Below, in pieces: positions 33,368-41,845 of a DNA stretch of 64,000 nucleotides (position 1 is its first letter; every line of letters starts with the position of its first letter). The position numbers and the translations under genes are program-made. The DNA is from Streptomyces sp. B93 (GTDB lineage Bacteria > Actinomycetota > Actinomycetes > Streptomycetales > Streptomycetaceae): the NCBI RefSeq assembly GCF_018070565.1, contig NZ_JAGPXL010000028.1, positions 1 to 64,000 of the forward strand. Direction: 5' to 3'. The notes beneath the pieces were generated by a model. The model searched no databases, was not told the origin of the DNA, and saw only the letters and a program-made list of their open reading frames with translations.

Positions 33368-35452
33368 TCAGCGGCGCCGCTTGCGGCCGCTCTTGCCTGA
33401 GGAGCGCCGAGCCTTCCGGGCGCGGGCGCCGTGGGTACCCAGTGCCCGGGCCGCCAGCTGCCTGAGCTCGTCGAGTCCGGCCCGGTCCGGGTGCGCGGAG
33501 TCCAACGCGGCGGCAACCGCGTCCCTGGCCTGGGAGCCCTGGGCCCGCAGCGTCTCCTCGGCGCCGTCCCCGCCGCCCGCCAACTCCACGAGCTGGAGCA
33601 GGCTCTCGGCGAGCACCAGCAGAGACTCTGCATCGGTCATGTCCTCTGGGGACAGCAACTCACGGTGCGCCAGCGCGTTCAGCGCCAGCGGCGCCAGCTG
33701 TGTGTCTCGCCGCAGCGCGCGCAGCAGCCGCTCGCCCTCACCGTCCGGCAACGCCGCCGGCAGCACGTCGAGCATCGCCTGCGCACGCGTGCGGAAGGTC
33801 ATGGTCCTTGCGGCGTCGGTCAGTTGCCGCAGGGCATCTTCCCGCTCGCCGCGGGCCGTGATCCAGTCGGCCAGCTCCGTGCGGGCGGCGTCCGGGTCGT
33901 AGTCCTCGGCCAGCACCCCCAGCAGGCCGGCCGCCGGCGCCTGGGCCAGTTCACCGACCAACGGTGCGTCCCTGCCGGCCGCCAGCAACCGCTGTCGTAC
34001 GGCCCGGGTACCGAGCTCGGTGAGACGGATGAGCTCGACCGGCCCGGCGGTCAGCTCCTCTCGCCGGGCATCGGCACGCTCCCGCGCCGCCGGGTCCGTT
34101 GCCTCCCCCACGACGCCCAGCAGCTCCGCGAGCTCCGGCGGCATGTCCGCGAGCAGCTCGGGACCGGCATCGGAGAGGTCGATGTCCAGGAACACCGGAT
34201 CGGCCATCCCACGGTCACGCTCGATCGCGCCCAGGTCGTCCAGCAGGTCGAGCACCGCGCGCAGATCCCGGTCGGCGTGCTCGAACCACGTCCGGTGCTG
34301 AAGGTCCAACCCGGCGTCGAGCTGGAAGGAGGTCCGATAGGCCAGGTGTACCGTGTCGCGCAGCCGCGGCCAGGGCATCGGGTACGGCAGGCTGTAGAGC
34401 GTGTTCAGCACGTCGTCCAGGATGTGCTCGTAGACGTCGAAGAGCATCGACTCGACGTGCCAGCCGCTGCGTGCCCCGATCAGGGCCTGCCGCAGCTCGA
34501 AGCACGCGTCGAAGGCGCGCAGCCACAGCTGGAGCGGGTCGGCCAGCACCGGCCGGGCCTTGGCCACCGCGTACAACCGCCCCTTGACCACCCGGACCAG
34601 CCGTGCCTTCTTCGCCCACTCCATCAGCAGTCCCAGCCGCGGCAGGTCGGCCGAAGAGCGCACCCCCTCAATCCGGTCGCCGGTGCCGAGTCCGTCCACC
34701 AGCTCGCGGGCCTCCGCCATCCGCAGCCGTCCCGTCGCCGTCACCGGGCGGCCGCCCTGCCCCGCCCATTCGGCGAGTCCGCGCAACTGCGCCACGGTCG
34801 TCGACGCCTCGGCCCGGCGGCGCAGTTCGTCGTCCGGGGGAAGCATCACGGGCAGTTGCGGCTCGGCCCGGGCCACGCCGGACAGCGCGCGGCCGGTCAG
34901 CCGCCGTTCCATGATCACGGCGAGAGCCTGCTGATCGTAGGCGACCTCCCCGCGCTGCGCCCTGTCCGCGAAGCGCTGAAACGCCGCCCCGTCCTGGATG
35001 TCCACGCCCTGCTCCGCGGCCGTCATCGCCCAGAACTTCGCCAATCCCCAGCGAGTGCGGTCCGTCATCGCCGCCAGATGCTGTGCCGCGGCCCTGTCGA
35101 CCGCGGCGAGGGAATCCTGGAGTGAGGGGCCGCGCGGGTCCGCCAACTGCGCGGCGTGCAGATAGCGCAGTAGCGTGCGCAGTGTGCCCGGGGCGTCGGC
35201 GCGTTCCTCCCCGGGAAGCTCGGTGACCTGCTGGGGAAGCCAGGAGAGCAGTAGCTCCTCCACATGGCGCGACTCCCACAGCCCCAGTCGGCCGTCGGCA
35301 GTCGCCAGGTGCCGGTAGTCCAGCACCGTCTCGGCCATGTACCCGTCCACCGGCAGCCCCTGCTCCCCGGCCCACCGAACCAGGCGGTCGACCAGCAGCC
35401 CACGCGCTGCCTCGAACTCCTCCTCGGCCTCGGGTTCGAACCGCATCCGCAT
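33368..35452 (-). CDS. large protein of unknown function
   Basis: I do not recognise this gene. From ATG 35452 (AGGTGG 12 bases upstream; a GTG at 35494 also opens the frame) it codes for 694 residues. It is mainly helical, Leu/Ala/Asp/Glu/Arg-rich and soluble, with no signal peptide or membrane helix. There is no nucleotide-binding P-loop or nuclease motif that I can see. A central part (residues ~250-420) has WH-like spacing (LMEWAKKARLVRVVKGRLYAV). The C-terminus is a lysine/arginine-rich tail (SSGKSGRKRRR), suggesting nucleic-acid contact. The setting with an Uma2 nuclease in an insertion makes a defence or regulatory role possible but unproven. Confidence 0.75.
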   Translation of the reverse strand: MRMRFEPEAEEEFEAARGLLVDRLVRWAGEQGLPVDGYMAETVLDYRHLATADGRLGLWESRHVEELLLSWLPQQVTELPGEERADAPGTLRTLLRYLHAAQLADPRGPSLQDSLAAVDRAAAQHLAAMTDRTRWGLAKFWAMTAAEQGVDIQDGAAFQRFADRAQRGEVAYDQQALAVIMERRLTGRALSGVARAEPQLPVMLPPDDELRRRAEASTTVAQLRGLAEWAGQGGRPVTATGRLRMAEARELVDGLGTGDRIEGVRSSADLPRLGLLMEWAKKARLVRVVKGRLYAVAKARPVLADPLQLWLRAFDACFELRQALIGARSGWHVESMLFDVYEHILDDVLNTLYSLPYPMPWPRLRDTVHLAYRTSFQLDAGLDLQHRTWFEHADRDLRAVLDLLDDLGAIERDRGMADPVFLDIDLSDAGPELLADMPPELAELLGVVGEATDPAARERADARREELTAGPVELIRLTELGTRAVRQRLLAAGRDAPLVGELAQAPAAGLLGVLAEDYDPDAARTELADWITARGEREDALRQLTDAARTMTFRTRAQAMLDVLPAALPDGEGERLLRALRRDTQLAPLALNALAHRELLSPEDMTDAESLLVLAESLLQLVELAGGGDGAEETLRAQGSQARDAVAAALDSAHPDRAGLDELRQLAARALGTHGARARKARRSSGKSGRKRRR

Positions 35453-35774
35453 GAAATCTCGCCCACCTGTCTGCAGCAGTCGTTGCCGTGCCACGCTATC
35501 GCCGAACCGGGGCCGGCAACTCGGCCGAGGACGAGCGGGCCCGCTATCTCAGGGCAGTACGCGGTGGTTGCCGCCCGCAGTAAACGCGGCTTCGAACTTC
35601 CTTGCGGCGAACCGGACTTCGTCGCACGAGCTCACGGCACGGAACGGCACGCCCTCTGGCTGATCCCGATCGACGAAAGGCCAGGCCATCCCAGCCGGCT
35701 GCCCCGACCAGGAACGACCACGTCCGGCGACGGCGGTGCCGACGGCACGGGCCTGGCCAGCGGGGAGTCCCTCG
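35453..35774. other. intergenic region, nothing recognised
   Basis: This is about 320 bp between the start of the large unknown gene and the Uma2 stop codon. It should hold the promoter of the large gene. Frames on both strands are open but show no family features. It may contain remnants of a lost gene. Confidence 0.4.
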
Positions 35775-36329
35775 TCAGCGGGCGTCCGCCTCGGGATCAG
35801 GGCGCGGGAGTTCGTCGAGGTCGAGGGTGAAGGTGCGGCCGTCGGCCAGGGGGATGGGGAGCTTGCCCGTGCCGTACTTGTGGGTGTGTGCGGCGATGTA
35901 ACCGGTGGCGGTCGGCTGGGTGTGAAGGACGACTTCCTGGGCGTAGGGGTCCACGACCAGGTAGATCGGGATTCCATAGCGGCCGTACTTCGCGGTGCAG
36001 TCGTCGTAGTCCTTGCGTGCGGAAGAGGTCGAGACGACCTCGGAGATCAGCAGGACGTCCTCGAAGCTGTAGCGCTTGCCGTCCTTGCGTGCGTCCTCGC
36101 GCAGGATCGCGAGGTCGGGGGCGGAGTTCTCGTCGGCGGGAAAGTCGATGTAGACGTCGGAGGTGACCTTCGCGTGACGGCCGAGGGCAAGAGCGGAGTC
36201 GATCTGCATCGACCTGATGGTGCTGGAGTGCTCTTCGCTCTGCGGGGTCATGATCACCTTTCCGTCGGCCCCGAACAGGACCGTGTACCCCTTGGGGAAC
36301 TCGGTGTGCACGATCGCGTCGACGCTCAT
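35775..36329 (-). CDS. Uma2-family (PD-(D/E)XK) nuclease-like protein
   Basis: This 184-residue protein starts at ATG 36329, with GAAGGAG upstream. Motifs SAPDLAIL, ISEVVSTSSARKDYDDCTAKYGRYGIPIYLVVDP (in parts) match the Uma2 active site: Asp, then Glu-x-x-Ser, then Lys. It is the second such gene in the window but is clearly different in sequence from 11096-11713. It is the rightmost gene of the inserted segment, with the displaced aminotransferase end 170 bp beyond its start. Confidence 0.85.
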   Translation of the reverse strand: MSVDAIVHTEFPKGYTVLFGADGKVIMTPQSEEHSSTIRSMQIDSALALGRHAKVTSDVYIDFPADENSAPDLAILREDARKDGKRYSFEDVLLISEVVSTSSARKDYDDCTAKYGRYGIPIYLVVDPYAQEVVLHTQPTATGYIAAHTHKYGTGKLPIPLADGRTFTLDLDELPRPDPEADAR

Positions 36330-36502
36330 GGACGGCTCCTTCCCGTGTGTGGTCAGGATACGACGGACAGTGCCGCGTCACCGAGCCCGTCGGTACGGCC
36401 GGCAGACCGGTCCGGACCGGTTGTGCGGCCCGCTCACCACCGGTGCCGGAGATCCGAGTCGGGGCCTGTCGCACGACATAGGAATAGGTAGGCCAACAAG
36501 GT

Positions 36503-36940
36503 GTCGGCTGGGTGACGGCGGCTCCCGCGCTGGTCACGGCGGTGCGCTCGGCGAAGCAGTATCTGACGTACGTCTCCGCGGGCCCCTTCCAGTACGCCGT
36601 CGCAAAGGCGCTGGCCCTGCCCGACAGCTACTTCACCGGCTTCCGCGAGGACATGCGGGCCAAGCGGGACCTGCTGGCGGACGGCCTGGCGGAGGCCGGT
36701 TTCGACGTGTTCCGCCCGTCCGGCACCTACTTCGTCACCACCGACATCCGCCCCCTCGGCGAGTCCGACGGCTTCGCCTTCTGCCGCGCCCTGCCCGAGC
36801 GCGCGGGCATCGTCGCCATCCCCAACGCGGTCTTCTACGACCACCGGGAGGAGGGGGCGCCGTTCGTGCGGTTCGCGTTCTGCAAACGACCGGAGGTGCT
36901 GCGGGAGGCGGCGGGGCGGCTCAAGGCACTGCGAAAGTAA
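36503..36940 (+). pseudogene. displaced aminotransferase 3' end
   Basis: The frame reads VGWVTAAPALVTAVRSAKQY and continues to the normal C-terminus (LKALRK), stop at 36940. It is collinear with residues 252-397 of the aminotransferase at 30881 and about four-fifths identical to it by eye. It starts exactly at the shared GTCGGCTGGGT. Its high GC and its place next to the conserved YbjN gene suggest it is the chromosome's original 3' end, pushed aside by the insertions. GTG 36512 could start a 142-residue product but the catalytic lysine is absent. Confidence 0.88.
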
Positions 36941-37007
36941 GGAGAGGGGGGTGCCGACCGCACCGGCCCGCACCCCCCTCCCCCTCGCTGCCGGGGCCCG
37001 GGGCCCG

Positions 37008-37535
37008 CTACTCGTCGCCCTCGGGCTTCTCCGAGTCGTTGACCTCCTGCTCAAGGCCGAGCTGCTCCACCAGCCAACGGTCGAACTCGATGGCGGCGCG
37101 CACCCAGCTGACCGTCGACGAGACGAAGAACTCGAGGTTCACGCCGGTGCCGACCAGCATCTGCGCCTCGCCGATCAGACGGACGGTGCCGTCGTCGTGG
37201 GTGTGGCTGTACACCTTCGGCCACAGCGTGCGACGGTTCCAGTCGTCGATCGACTCCAGCAGCTGCGGCTTCTCGTCGATCTTGTGGGGGCGGTCGTAGA
37301 ACGTCCGCACCGAGTAGACCTGCTGGTCTCCCTCACCGCGGAACATGAAGTACGTACGGAACTGCTCCCACGGCGCTGCGAGGTCACCCTCTTCGTCGAC
37401 GACGTACTTCAGCTCCATCTGGTCGAGGAGCTGCTTCACAAGGTCCTGATCCGGGACGACGGGGCCCGCCGGTCCTTGGGGCTGCGGCTGGGGCTGGCCC
37501 CCGAAGTTCGGAATCGAGGACGGGTCGATGGTCAC
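37008..37535 (-). CDS. YbjN-domain protein
   Basis: This 175-residue protein starts at GTG 37535, after GAAGGGA. A Pro/Gln/Gly-rich N-terminal 30 residues precede a YbjN/type III secretion chaperone-like domain (LLDQMELKYVVDEEGD, FRTYFMFRGEGDQQVYSVRTF, DDWNRRTLWPKVY, FDRWLVEQLG). YbjN proteins may regulate or chaperone partners and none is known here. It is convergent with the displaced aminotransferase fragment. Confidence 0.85.
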   Translation of the reverse strand: MTIDPSSIPNFGGQPQPQPQGPAGPVVPDQDLVKQLLDQMELKYVVDEEGDLAAPWEQFRTYFMFRGEGDQQVYSVRTFYDRPHKIDEKPQLLESIDDWNRRTLWPKVYSHTHDDGTVRLIGEAQMLVGTGVNLEFFVSSTVSWVRAAIEFDRWLVEQLGLEQEVNDSEKPEGDE

Positions 37536-37614
37536 CGTGAATTTCCCTTCGTACGGATTCCGCCATCCTCTCCCAGGGGGGGAGGGGGGTGGCAAGCCCG
37601 ACGGGGCCGGTCGC

Positions 37615-37935
37615 TCAGAACAGGCCGAGCTTGAGCATCAGGGCGCGGTCGAGGGCGACCAGCTCGTCCGCGTCGAGGGCGCCCCTGAAGTCCCCGAGAC
37701 GCTCGGGTGCCACCGAGTAGATCTGGTCGGTGAGGACGCGCGTCGCCTTCCCCTCCAGCTCGATTTCCGGGCGGTACACGGCGGGGCCCGCGCTGGCCGA
37801 CGTGAGCGCGACGGTGACCGTGCTGGTCGAGAAGCGGTCGGACTGGATGACGACCGCGAACCGCCGGCCCTGCTGTTCGTGGCCCCGCGCACCGGGCGCG
37901 GCCCTGATCTCGTACAGCGCCCCCCGGAAGATCAC
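37615..37935 (-). CDS. mazF: MazF/PemK-like endoribonuclease toxin
   Basis: This 106-residue protein has the SH3-like MazF fold. The N-terminal RGALYEIRAAPGARGHEQQGRRFAVVIQSDRF region (quoted in parts) holds the conserved G-x-E-Q/Arg-Pro-like loop, although the usual RPvvVls reads RRFAVVIQS. VLTDQIYSV supplies the Asp/Gln strand. MazF enzymes cut mRNA at short motifs. It overlaps the antitoxin by 4 bp and lies close to clpB, whose protease-partner family degrades antitoxins. Confidence 0.85.
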   Translation of the reverse strand: MIFRGALYEIRAAPGARGHEQQGRRFAVVIQSDRFSTSTVTVALTSASAGPAVYRPEIELEGKATRVLTDQIYSVAPERLGDFRGALDADELVALDRALMLKLGLF

Positions 37936-38156
37936 TCGGCGACGCCCATGAAACGCTGGATGGCGAGCATCTCCGCCCGGTCGTCCGGGTCTGCGGCCAG
38001 GCGCTCGGCGTCCGCCTTCGCCCGCTCGATCAGCTTCTCCTTGTACGCGCGCAGCAGCGCGTACCGCACGGCCTCCGTACGGGAGCCGTACTCGTCGGCC
38101 AGCGCTCTTATGGCTGTCTCCATGGCGTCATCTGTACGGACGTTCAGAGTTCCCAT
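37932..38156 (-). CDS. mazE: ribbon-helix-helix antitoxin of MazF pair
   Basis: This 74-residue protein has an N-terminal LNVRTDDAMETAIRALADEYGSRTEAVRYALLRAYKE region (in parts) typical of ribbon-helix-helix DNA-binding antitoxins. An acidic, flexible C-terminal half would wrap the toxin. ATG 38156 is used, and it ends in the toxin start (4-bp overlap). The stop of clpB is 25 bp upstream, so read-through from the heat-shock gene may add to its own promoter. Confidence 0.85.
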   Translation of the reverse strand: MGTLNVRTDDAMETAIRALADEYGSRTEAVRYALLRAYKEKLIERAKADAERLAADPDDRAEMLAIQRFMGVAE

Positions 38157-38180
38157 GGAGACAGCGTATCGCAAATTGTG

Positions 38181-40778
38181 TTACAGCGTCTTCCCGGTCG
38201 CCGGGCCCACGATCAGGCCGTCGCCGAAGGTGTCCACCCGGACCGTGTCCCCGTCCTTGATCTCGCCGGACAGGATCTCCTTCGCGAGCCGGTCGCCGAT
38301 GGCCGTCTGGACCAGGCGGCGCAGCGGCCGGGCCCCGTACGCCGGGTCCATGCCCTCGTCGGCGAGCCAGGCCAACGCCTCGGGCGTGATGTCCAGGGTG
38401 AGCCGCCGCTCGGCGAGCCGTGCGGCGAGGCGGTCGATCTGGAGCCGGGCGATCCGGCGCAGCTCGTCCTTGGTGAGGGCCGAGAAGACCACCAGGTCGT
38501 CGAGCCGGTTGAGGAACTCCGGCTTGAAGGAGGTCCGCACCACCTCCAGGACCTGCTCCTTCTTCTCCGCCTCGGTCGTCATCGGGTCGACCAGGAACTG
38601 GCTGCCCAGGTTGGACGTCAGCACCAGGATCGTGTTGCGGAAGTCGACCGTACGGCCCTGCCCGTCGGTGAGGCGGCCGTCGTCCAGCACCTGGAGCAGG
38701 ATGTCGAAGACCTCGGGGTGCGCCTTCTCCACCTCGTCCAGGAGTACGACGCTGTACGGCCGCCGCCGCACGGACTCCGTCAGCTGACCGCCCTCCTCGT
38801 AGCCGACGTACCCGGGCGGGGCGCCGACCAGCCGGGCCACGCTGTGCTTCTCGCCGTACTCGCTCATGTCGATGCGGACCATCGCCCGCTCGTCGTCGAA
38901 GAGGAAGTCGGCGAGCGCCTTGGCCAGCTCGGTCTTGCCGACACCAGTCGGACCGAGGAAGAGGAACGACCCGGTCGGCCGGTCGGGGTCGGCGATCCCG
39001 GCCCGCGAGCGCCGTACCGCGTCGGACACCGCCCGCACCGCCTCGCCCTGCCCGATCAGCCGCTTGCCCAGCTCGTCCTCCATGCGCAGCAGCTTCTGCG
39101 TCTCGCCCTCCATCAGCCGCCCGGCCGGGATGCCGGTCCAGGAGGCGACGACGTCCGCGATGTCGTCGGCGCCGACCTCCTCCTTGACCATGGTGTCCCT
39201 GGCGACCTCCTCCTCGGCCTCCGAGGCGGCCTCCAGATCGCGCTCCAGGGCCGGGATCTCGCCGTAGAGCAGCTTGGAGGCGGTGTCGAAGTCGCCGTCG
39301 CGCTGGGCGCGTTCGGCCTGGCCGCGCAGGTCGTCGAGCCTCTCCTTCAGCTCACCGACCCGGTTGAGGGACTGCTTCTCCTTCTCCCAGCGGGCGTTGA
39401 GGCCCCGCAGCTCCTCCTCCTTGTCGGCGAGGTCGCGGCGCAGCTTCTCCAGCCGCTCGCGCGAGGGCGCGTCGGTCTCCTTGCTGAGCGCCAGCTCCTC
39501 CATCCGCAACCGGTCTACGGCGCGCTGGAGTTCGTCGATCTCGACGGGGGAGGAGTCGATCTCCATGCGCAGCCGGGACGCCGCCTCGTCCACGAGGTCG
39601 ATGGCCTTGTCGGGAAGGAACCGGGAGGTGATGTACCGGTCGGACAGCGTGGCGGCGGCGACCAGCGCGCTGTCCGCGATCTGCACCTTGTGGTGGGCCT
39701 CGTACCGCCCCTTGAGCCCGCGCAGGATCGCGATCGAGTCCTCGACGCTCGGCTCGGCCACCAGCACCTGCTGGAAGCGCCGCTCAAGCGCCGGGTCCTT
39801 CTCGATCCGCTCCCGGTACTCGTCCAGGGTGGTCGCACCGACCATGCGCAGCTCACCACGGGCGAGCATGGGCTTGAGCATGTTGCCCGCGTCCATGGCG
39901 GAGTCCCCACCGGCCCCGGCCCCCACGACGGTGTGCAACTCGTCGATGAAGGTGATGATCTGCCCGTCGGAGTCCTTGATCTCGGCGAGGACGGTCTTCA
40001 GCCGCTCCTCGAACTCACCCCGGTACTTGGCCCCCGCGACCATCGCGCCCAGGTCCAGCGCCACCAGCCGCTTGTCCTTCAGGGACTCGGGCACGTCGCC
40101 CTTCACGATCCGCTGGGCGAGCCCCTCGACGACGGCGGTCTTGCCGACGCCGGGCTCACCGATCAGCACGGGGTTGTTCTTGGTGCGGCGGCTGAGCACC
40201 TGCACGACCCGGCGGATCTCCTGGTCCCGCCCGATGACGGGGTCCAGCTTCCCCTCCCTGGCGGCCTCGGTGAAGTCGGTCCCGAACTTCTCCAGCGCCT
40301 TGTACTGCCCCTCGGGGTCGGCGGTGGTGACCCGGCGCGCGCCGCGGGCCTTCTGGAAGGCGGCCAGCAGCTTCTTGTCGGTGGCCCCCTGCCGCGTCAG
40401 CACCTCACCGGCGGCGCCGCCCTTCGCGGCGATCCCGATCAGCAGGTGCTCGGTCGACAGGTACTCGTCGCCGAGGTCCCGGGCCCGCGCCTGCGCGTCC
40501 GCGATGACGGCGAGCAGCTCGCGGTTGGGCTGCGGCGGGGCGACCGTCGACCCGGTGACACTGGGCAACGCGGCGAGGGCCTTCTCCGCGCCGGAGCGTA
40601 CGGCGGCCTGGTCGGCGTCGACCGCGGCCAGCAGGTCGGTGATGTTCTCGTTGTCCTGCCCCTGGAGCAGAGCGAGGAGCAGGTGGGCAGGGGTCAGGTC
40701 GGGGTGCCCCTCGGTCACGGCCCGGTTGCCGGCCGCGTTGATCGCTTCCCGGCTCCGGTTGGTCAGCTCGGCGTCCAC
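38181..40778 (-). CDS. clpB: ATP-dependent disaggregase ClpB
   Basis: This 865-residue Hsp100 chaperone rescues aggregated proteins together with DnaK/DnaJ/GrpE, which are encoded 11 kb to the right. An N-terminal Clp-N repeat pair (1-140) is followed by AAA1 with Walker A GEPGVGKT and a middle coiled-coil (about 400-520). AAA2 has Walker A GPTGVGKT and the sensor region NRLDDLVVF. There is no ClpP-binding loop. An HspR-type HAIR operator lies 90 bp upstream of the ATG, placing it in the HspR heat-shock regulon. Confidence 0.98.
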   Translation of the reverse strand: MDAELTNRSREAINAAGNRAVTEGHPDLTPAHLLLALLQGQDNENITDLLAAVDADQAAVRSGAEKALAALPSVTGSTVAPPQPNRELLAVIADAQARARDLGDEYLSTEHLLIGIAAKGGAAGEVLTRQGATDKKLLAAFQKARGARRVTTADPEGQYKALEKFGTDFTEAAREGKLDPVIGRDQEIRRVVQVLSRRTKNNPVLIGEPGVGKTAVVEGLAQRIVKGDVPESLKDKRLVALDLGAMVAGAKYRGEFEERLKTVLAEIKDSDGQIITFIDELHTVVGAGAGGDSAMDAGNMLKPMLARGELRMVGATTLDEYRERIEKDPALERRFQQVLVAEPSVEDSIAILRGLKGRYEAHHKVQIADSALVAAATLSDRYITSRFLPDKAIDLVDEAASRLRMEIDSSPVEIDELQRAVDRLRMEELALSKETDAPSRERLEKLRRDLADKEEELRGLNARWEKEKQSLNRVGELKERLDDLRGQAERAQRDGDFDTASKLLYGEIPALERDLEAASEAEEEVARDTMVKEEVGADDIADVVASWTGIPAGRLMEGETQKLLRMEDELGKRLIGQGEAVRAVSDAVRRSRAGIADPDRPTGSFLFLGPTGVGKTELAKALADFLFDDERAMVRIDMSEYGEKHSVARLVGAPPGYVGYEEGGQLTESVRRRPYSVVLLDEVEKAHPEVFDILLQVLDDGRLTDGQGRTVDFRNTILVLTSNLGSQFLVDPMTTEAEKKEQVLEVVRTSFKPEFLNRLDDLVVFSALTKDELRRIARLQIDRLAARLAERRLTLDITPEALAWLADEGMDPAYGARPLRRLVQTAIGDRLAKEILSGEIKDGDTVRVDTFGDGLIVGPATGKTL

Positions 40779-40868
40779 GTTCGCGTTCTCCTCCTTGCGT
40801 CAGCGCTCTGTGCCAGGTGGGCCAGGCGGGCCGGATCTCCCAGTGCTGACTCCATCAACTTACACAAA

Positions 40869-40889
40869 GTTGAGTCTATTCCACTCAAG
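40869..40889 (-). promoter_or_regulatory. HAIR operator (HspR) upstream of clpB
   Basis: GTTGAGT-N7-ACTCAAG differs from the HAIR consensus CTTGAGT-N7-ACTCAAG at one base. An overlapping inverted repeat CAACTT (40856-40861)/AAGTTG (40867-40872) may be a second weaker site. HspR, encoded at 48967-49428, should bind here. Confidence 0.9.
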
Positions 40890-40939
40890 ACTGTCTCCGG
40901 GAGGGCATCGACGCACCAAAGGAGCTAAGTTCGGCGTCC

Positions 40940-41356
40940 ATGGCCACCTCGTACTCCCTGGACCCCGGCGCCCCCGACGCCGCCTACCTCAGCTTCTGGC
41001 GGGAACGGCACCTGTGCACGCTGACGACGCCCCGCCCGGACGGCACACCGCACGTAGTACCCGTGGGCGTCACCTACGACCCCGACGCCGGACTCGCCCG
41101 TGTCATCGCCGACAAGTCCAGCGCCAAGGTGGCCAACGTCCTGGCCGCGGGCACGGAGGGCGCCGCCGTCGCGGTCTGCCAGGTCGCCGGGCGCCGCTGG
41201 GCGACCCTGGAGGGCCGCGCGACCGTCCGCACCGACCCGGACCGGGTCGCGGAAGCGGAGCGCCGCTACGCCGAACGCTACGGCCGGAACCCGGCCCCGA
41301 AGCCGACCCGGGTCGTGATCGAGATCGCGCTCACGAGGGCGATGGGCCGCGGTTGA
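40940..41356 (+). CDS. PPOX-class F420-dependent oxidoreductase-like protein
   Basis: This 138-residue protein has the split-barrel flavin/F420-binding fold. Markers are AYLSFWRERHLCTLTTPRPDGTPHVVPVGV (in parts), the VIADKSSAKVANV segment for cofactor phosphate, and the RWATLEGRATV strand. Such Streptomyces proteins bind F420 or FMN and reduce small molecules or heme-derived compounds. It is divergent from clpB, so the HAIR site at 40869 could also affect it. Confidence 0.88.
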   Translation: MATSYSLDPGAPDAAYLSFWRERHLCTLTTPRPDGTPHVVPVGVTYDPDAGLARVIADKSSAKVANVLAAGTEGAAVAVCQVAGRRWATLEGRATVRTDPDRVAEAERRYAERYGRNPAPKPTRVVIEIALTRAMGRG

Positions 41357-41424
41357 TACAACCTTGCGACCGATTCCGGCCACGTCCACGATCACCGGAT
41401 ACCGGTGCATACCGCCGCACAACA

Positions 41425-41463
41425 CAGCGGCGTCACCGTGTTCAGGTCACGGTGACGCCGCTG
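41425..41463. terminator. 16-bp-stem bidirectional terminator
   Basis: CAGCGGCGTCACCGTG (41425-41440) pairs perfectly with CACGGTGACGCCGCTG (41448-41463) around TTCAGGT. It lies between the convergent stops at 41356 and 41508, so it can serve both directions. Confidence 0.9.
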
Positions 41464-41507
41464 CGGGGGGAAGCACCTGAGCGATCTGTTACGACGGGGG
41501 AATCGCG

Positions 41508-41843
41508 TCAGGCACTGCGGGGGGTGGCTGAGATGGTCCGCGGGGTTGGGGCCTCGGGTTCCGCCAGCCGGTGGTCTCGCTGATCCAGGTTCACAAAGAT
41601 CATTCCGTACCGAATCGCACACCGCACGGGCTGCGGCGCCCCTCGCGGCTTGCGCAGACACCGGTACGCCCGTACGTCGCCGTCCTCGTCCCGGGTGACG
41701 ACGACCGGCTCACCGAAGACGGTCACCATCAGCGAGTCACCGTTGTGGGGGAGAGCGGTGACCAGGTCGATGAAGTGCCATCCGGAGCGGTAGGCGGTGG
41801 CCATTTCCCGGCGGAAGGAGCGGTCGTCAGGAGGAGTCGTCAT
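41508..41843 (-). CDS. Rieske-like protein lacking cluster ligands
   Basis: This 111-residue protein follows the secreted-peptide gene with 2 bp between stop and ATG (41843). Its middle (VTVFGEPVVVTRDEDGDVRAYRCL, then RYGMIFVNLD) resembles the start and end of a Rieske [2Fe-2S] oxygenase domain. The usual CxHRG...CxxH ligand pairs are missing: CLRKPRGA replaces the first, and RCAIRYG sits where the second should be. It is therefore unlikely to hold a Rieske cluster. Close coupling to the peptide gene suggests a shared job, perhaps processing or sensing. The function is unknown. Confidence 0.7.
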   Translation of the reverse strand: MTTPPDDRSFRREMATAYRSGWHFIDLVTALPHNGDSLMVTVFGEPVVVTRDEDGDVRAYRCLRKPRGAPQPVRCAIRYGMIFVNLDQRDHRLAEPEAPTPRTISATPRSA

Positions 41844-41845
41844 CG

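Larger units (their letters stand above)
33149..36512. mobile_element. inserted element 2: large unknown gene plus Uma2 nuclease
   Basis: This ~3.4-kb segment lies between the core at 33144 and the core at 36508. It starts with a truncated aminotransferase 3' fragment and carries a 694-residue unknown protein and an Uma2-type nuclease. The right end runs into the apparently original aminotransferase 3' end. No recombinase is present. It looks like a second insertion at the same site, or what remains of a larger element after deletion. Confidence 0.55.

Noticed and set aside
32536..33633. 365-residue version of the antitoxin
   Set aside because: The upstream part translates the aminotransferase fragment and non-coding DNA in a wrong frame. 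ATG 33021 fits the family start.
35264..35830. 188-codon plus-strand frame over the large unknown gene's start
   Set aside because: No ribosome site, no recognised motif, and mostly antisense to the large gene.
36512..36940. independent 142-residue gene
   Set aside because: It is collinear with the C-terminal third of the aminotransferase, lacks the PLP lysine and starts at the shared recombination core. A displaced fragment is the simpler explanation.
38178..40928. 916-codon plus-strand open frame
   Set aside because: Antiparallel shadow of clpB, typical in high-GC genomes.
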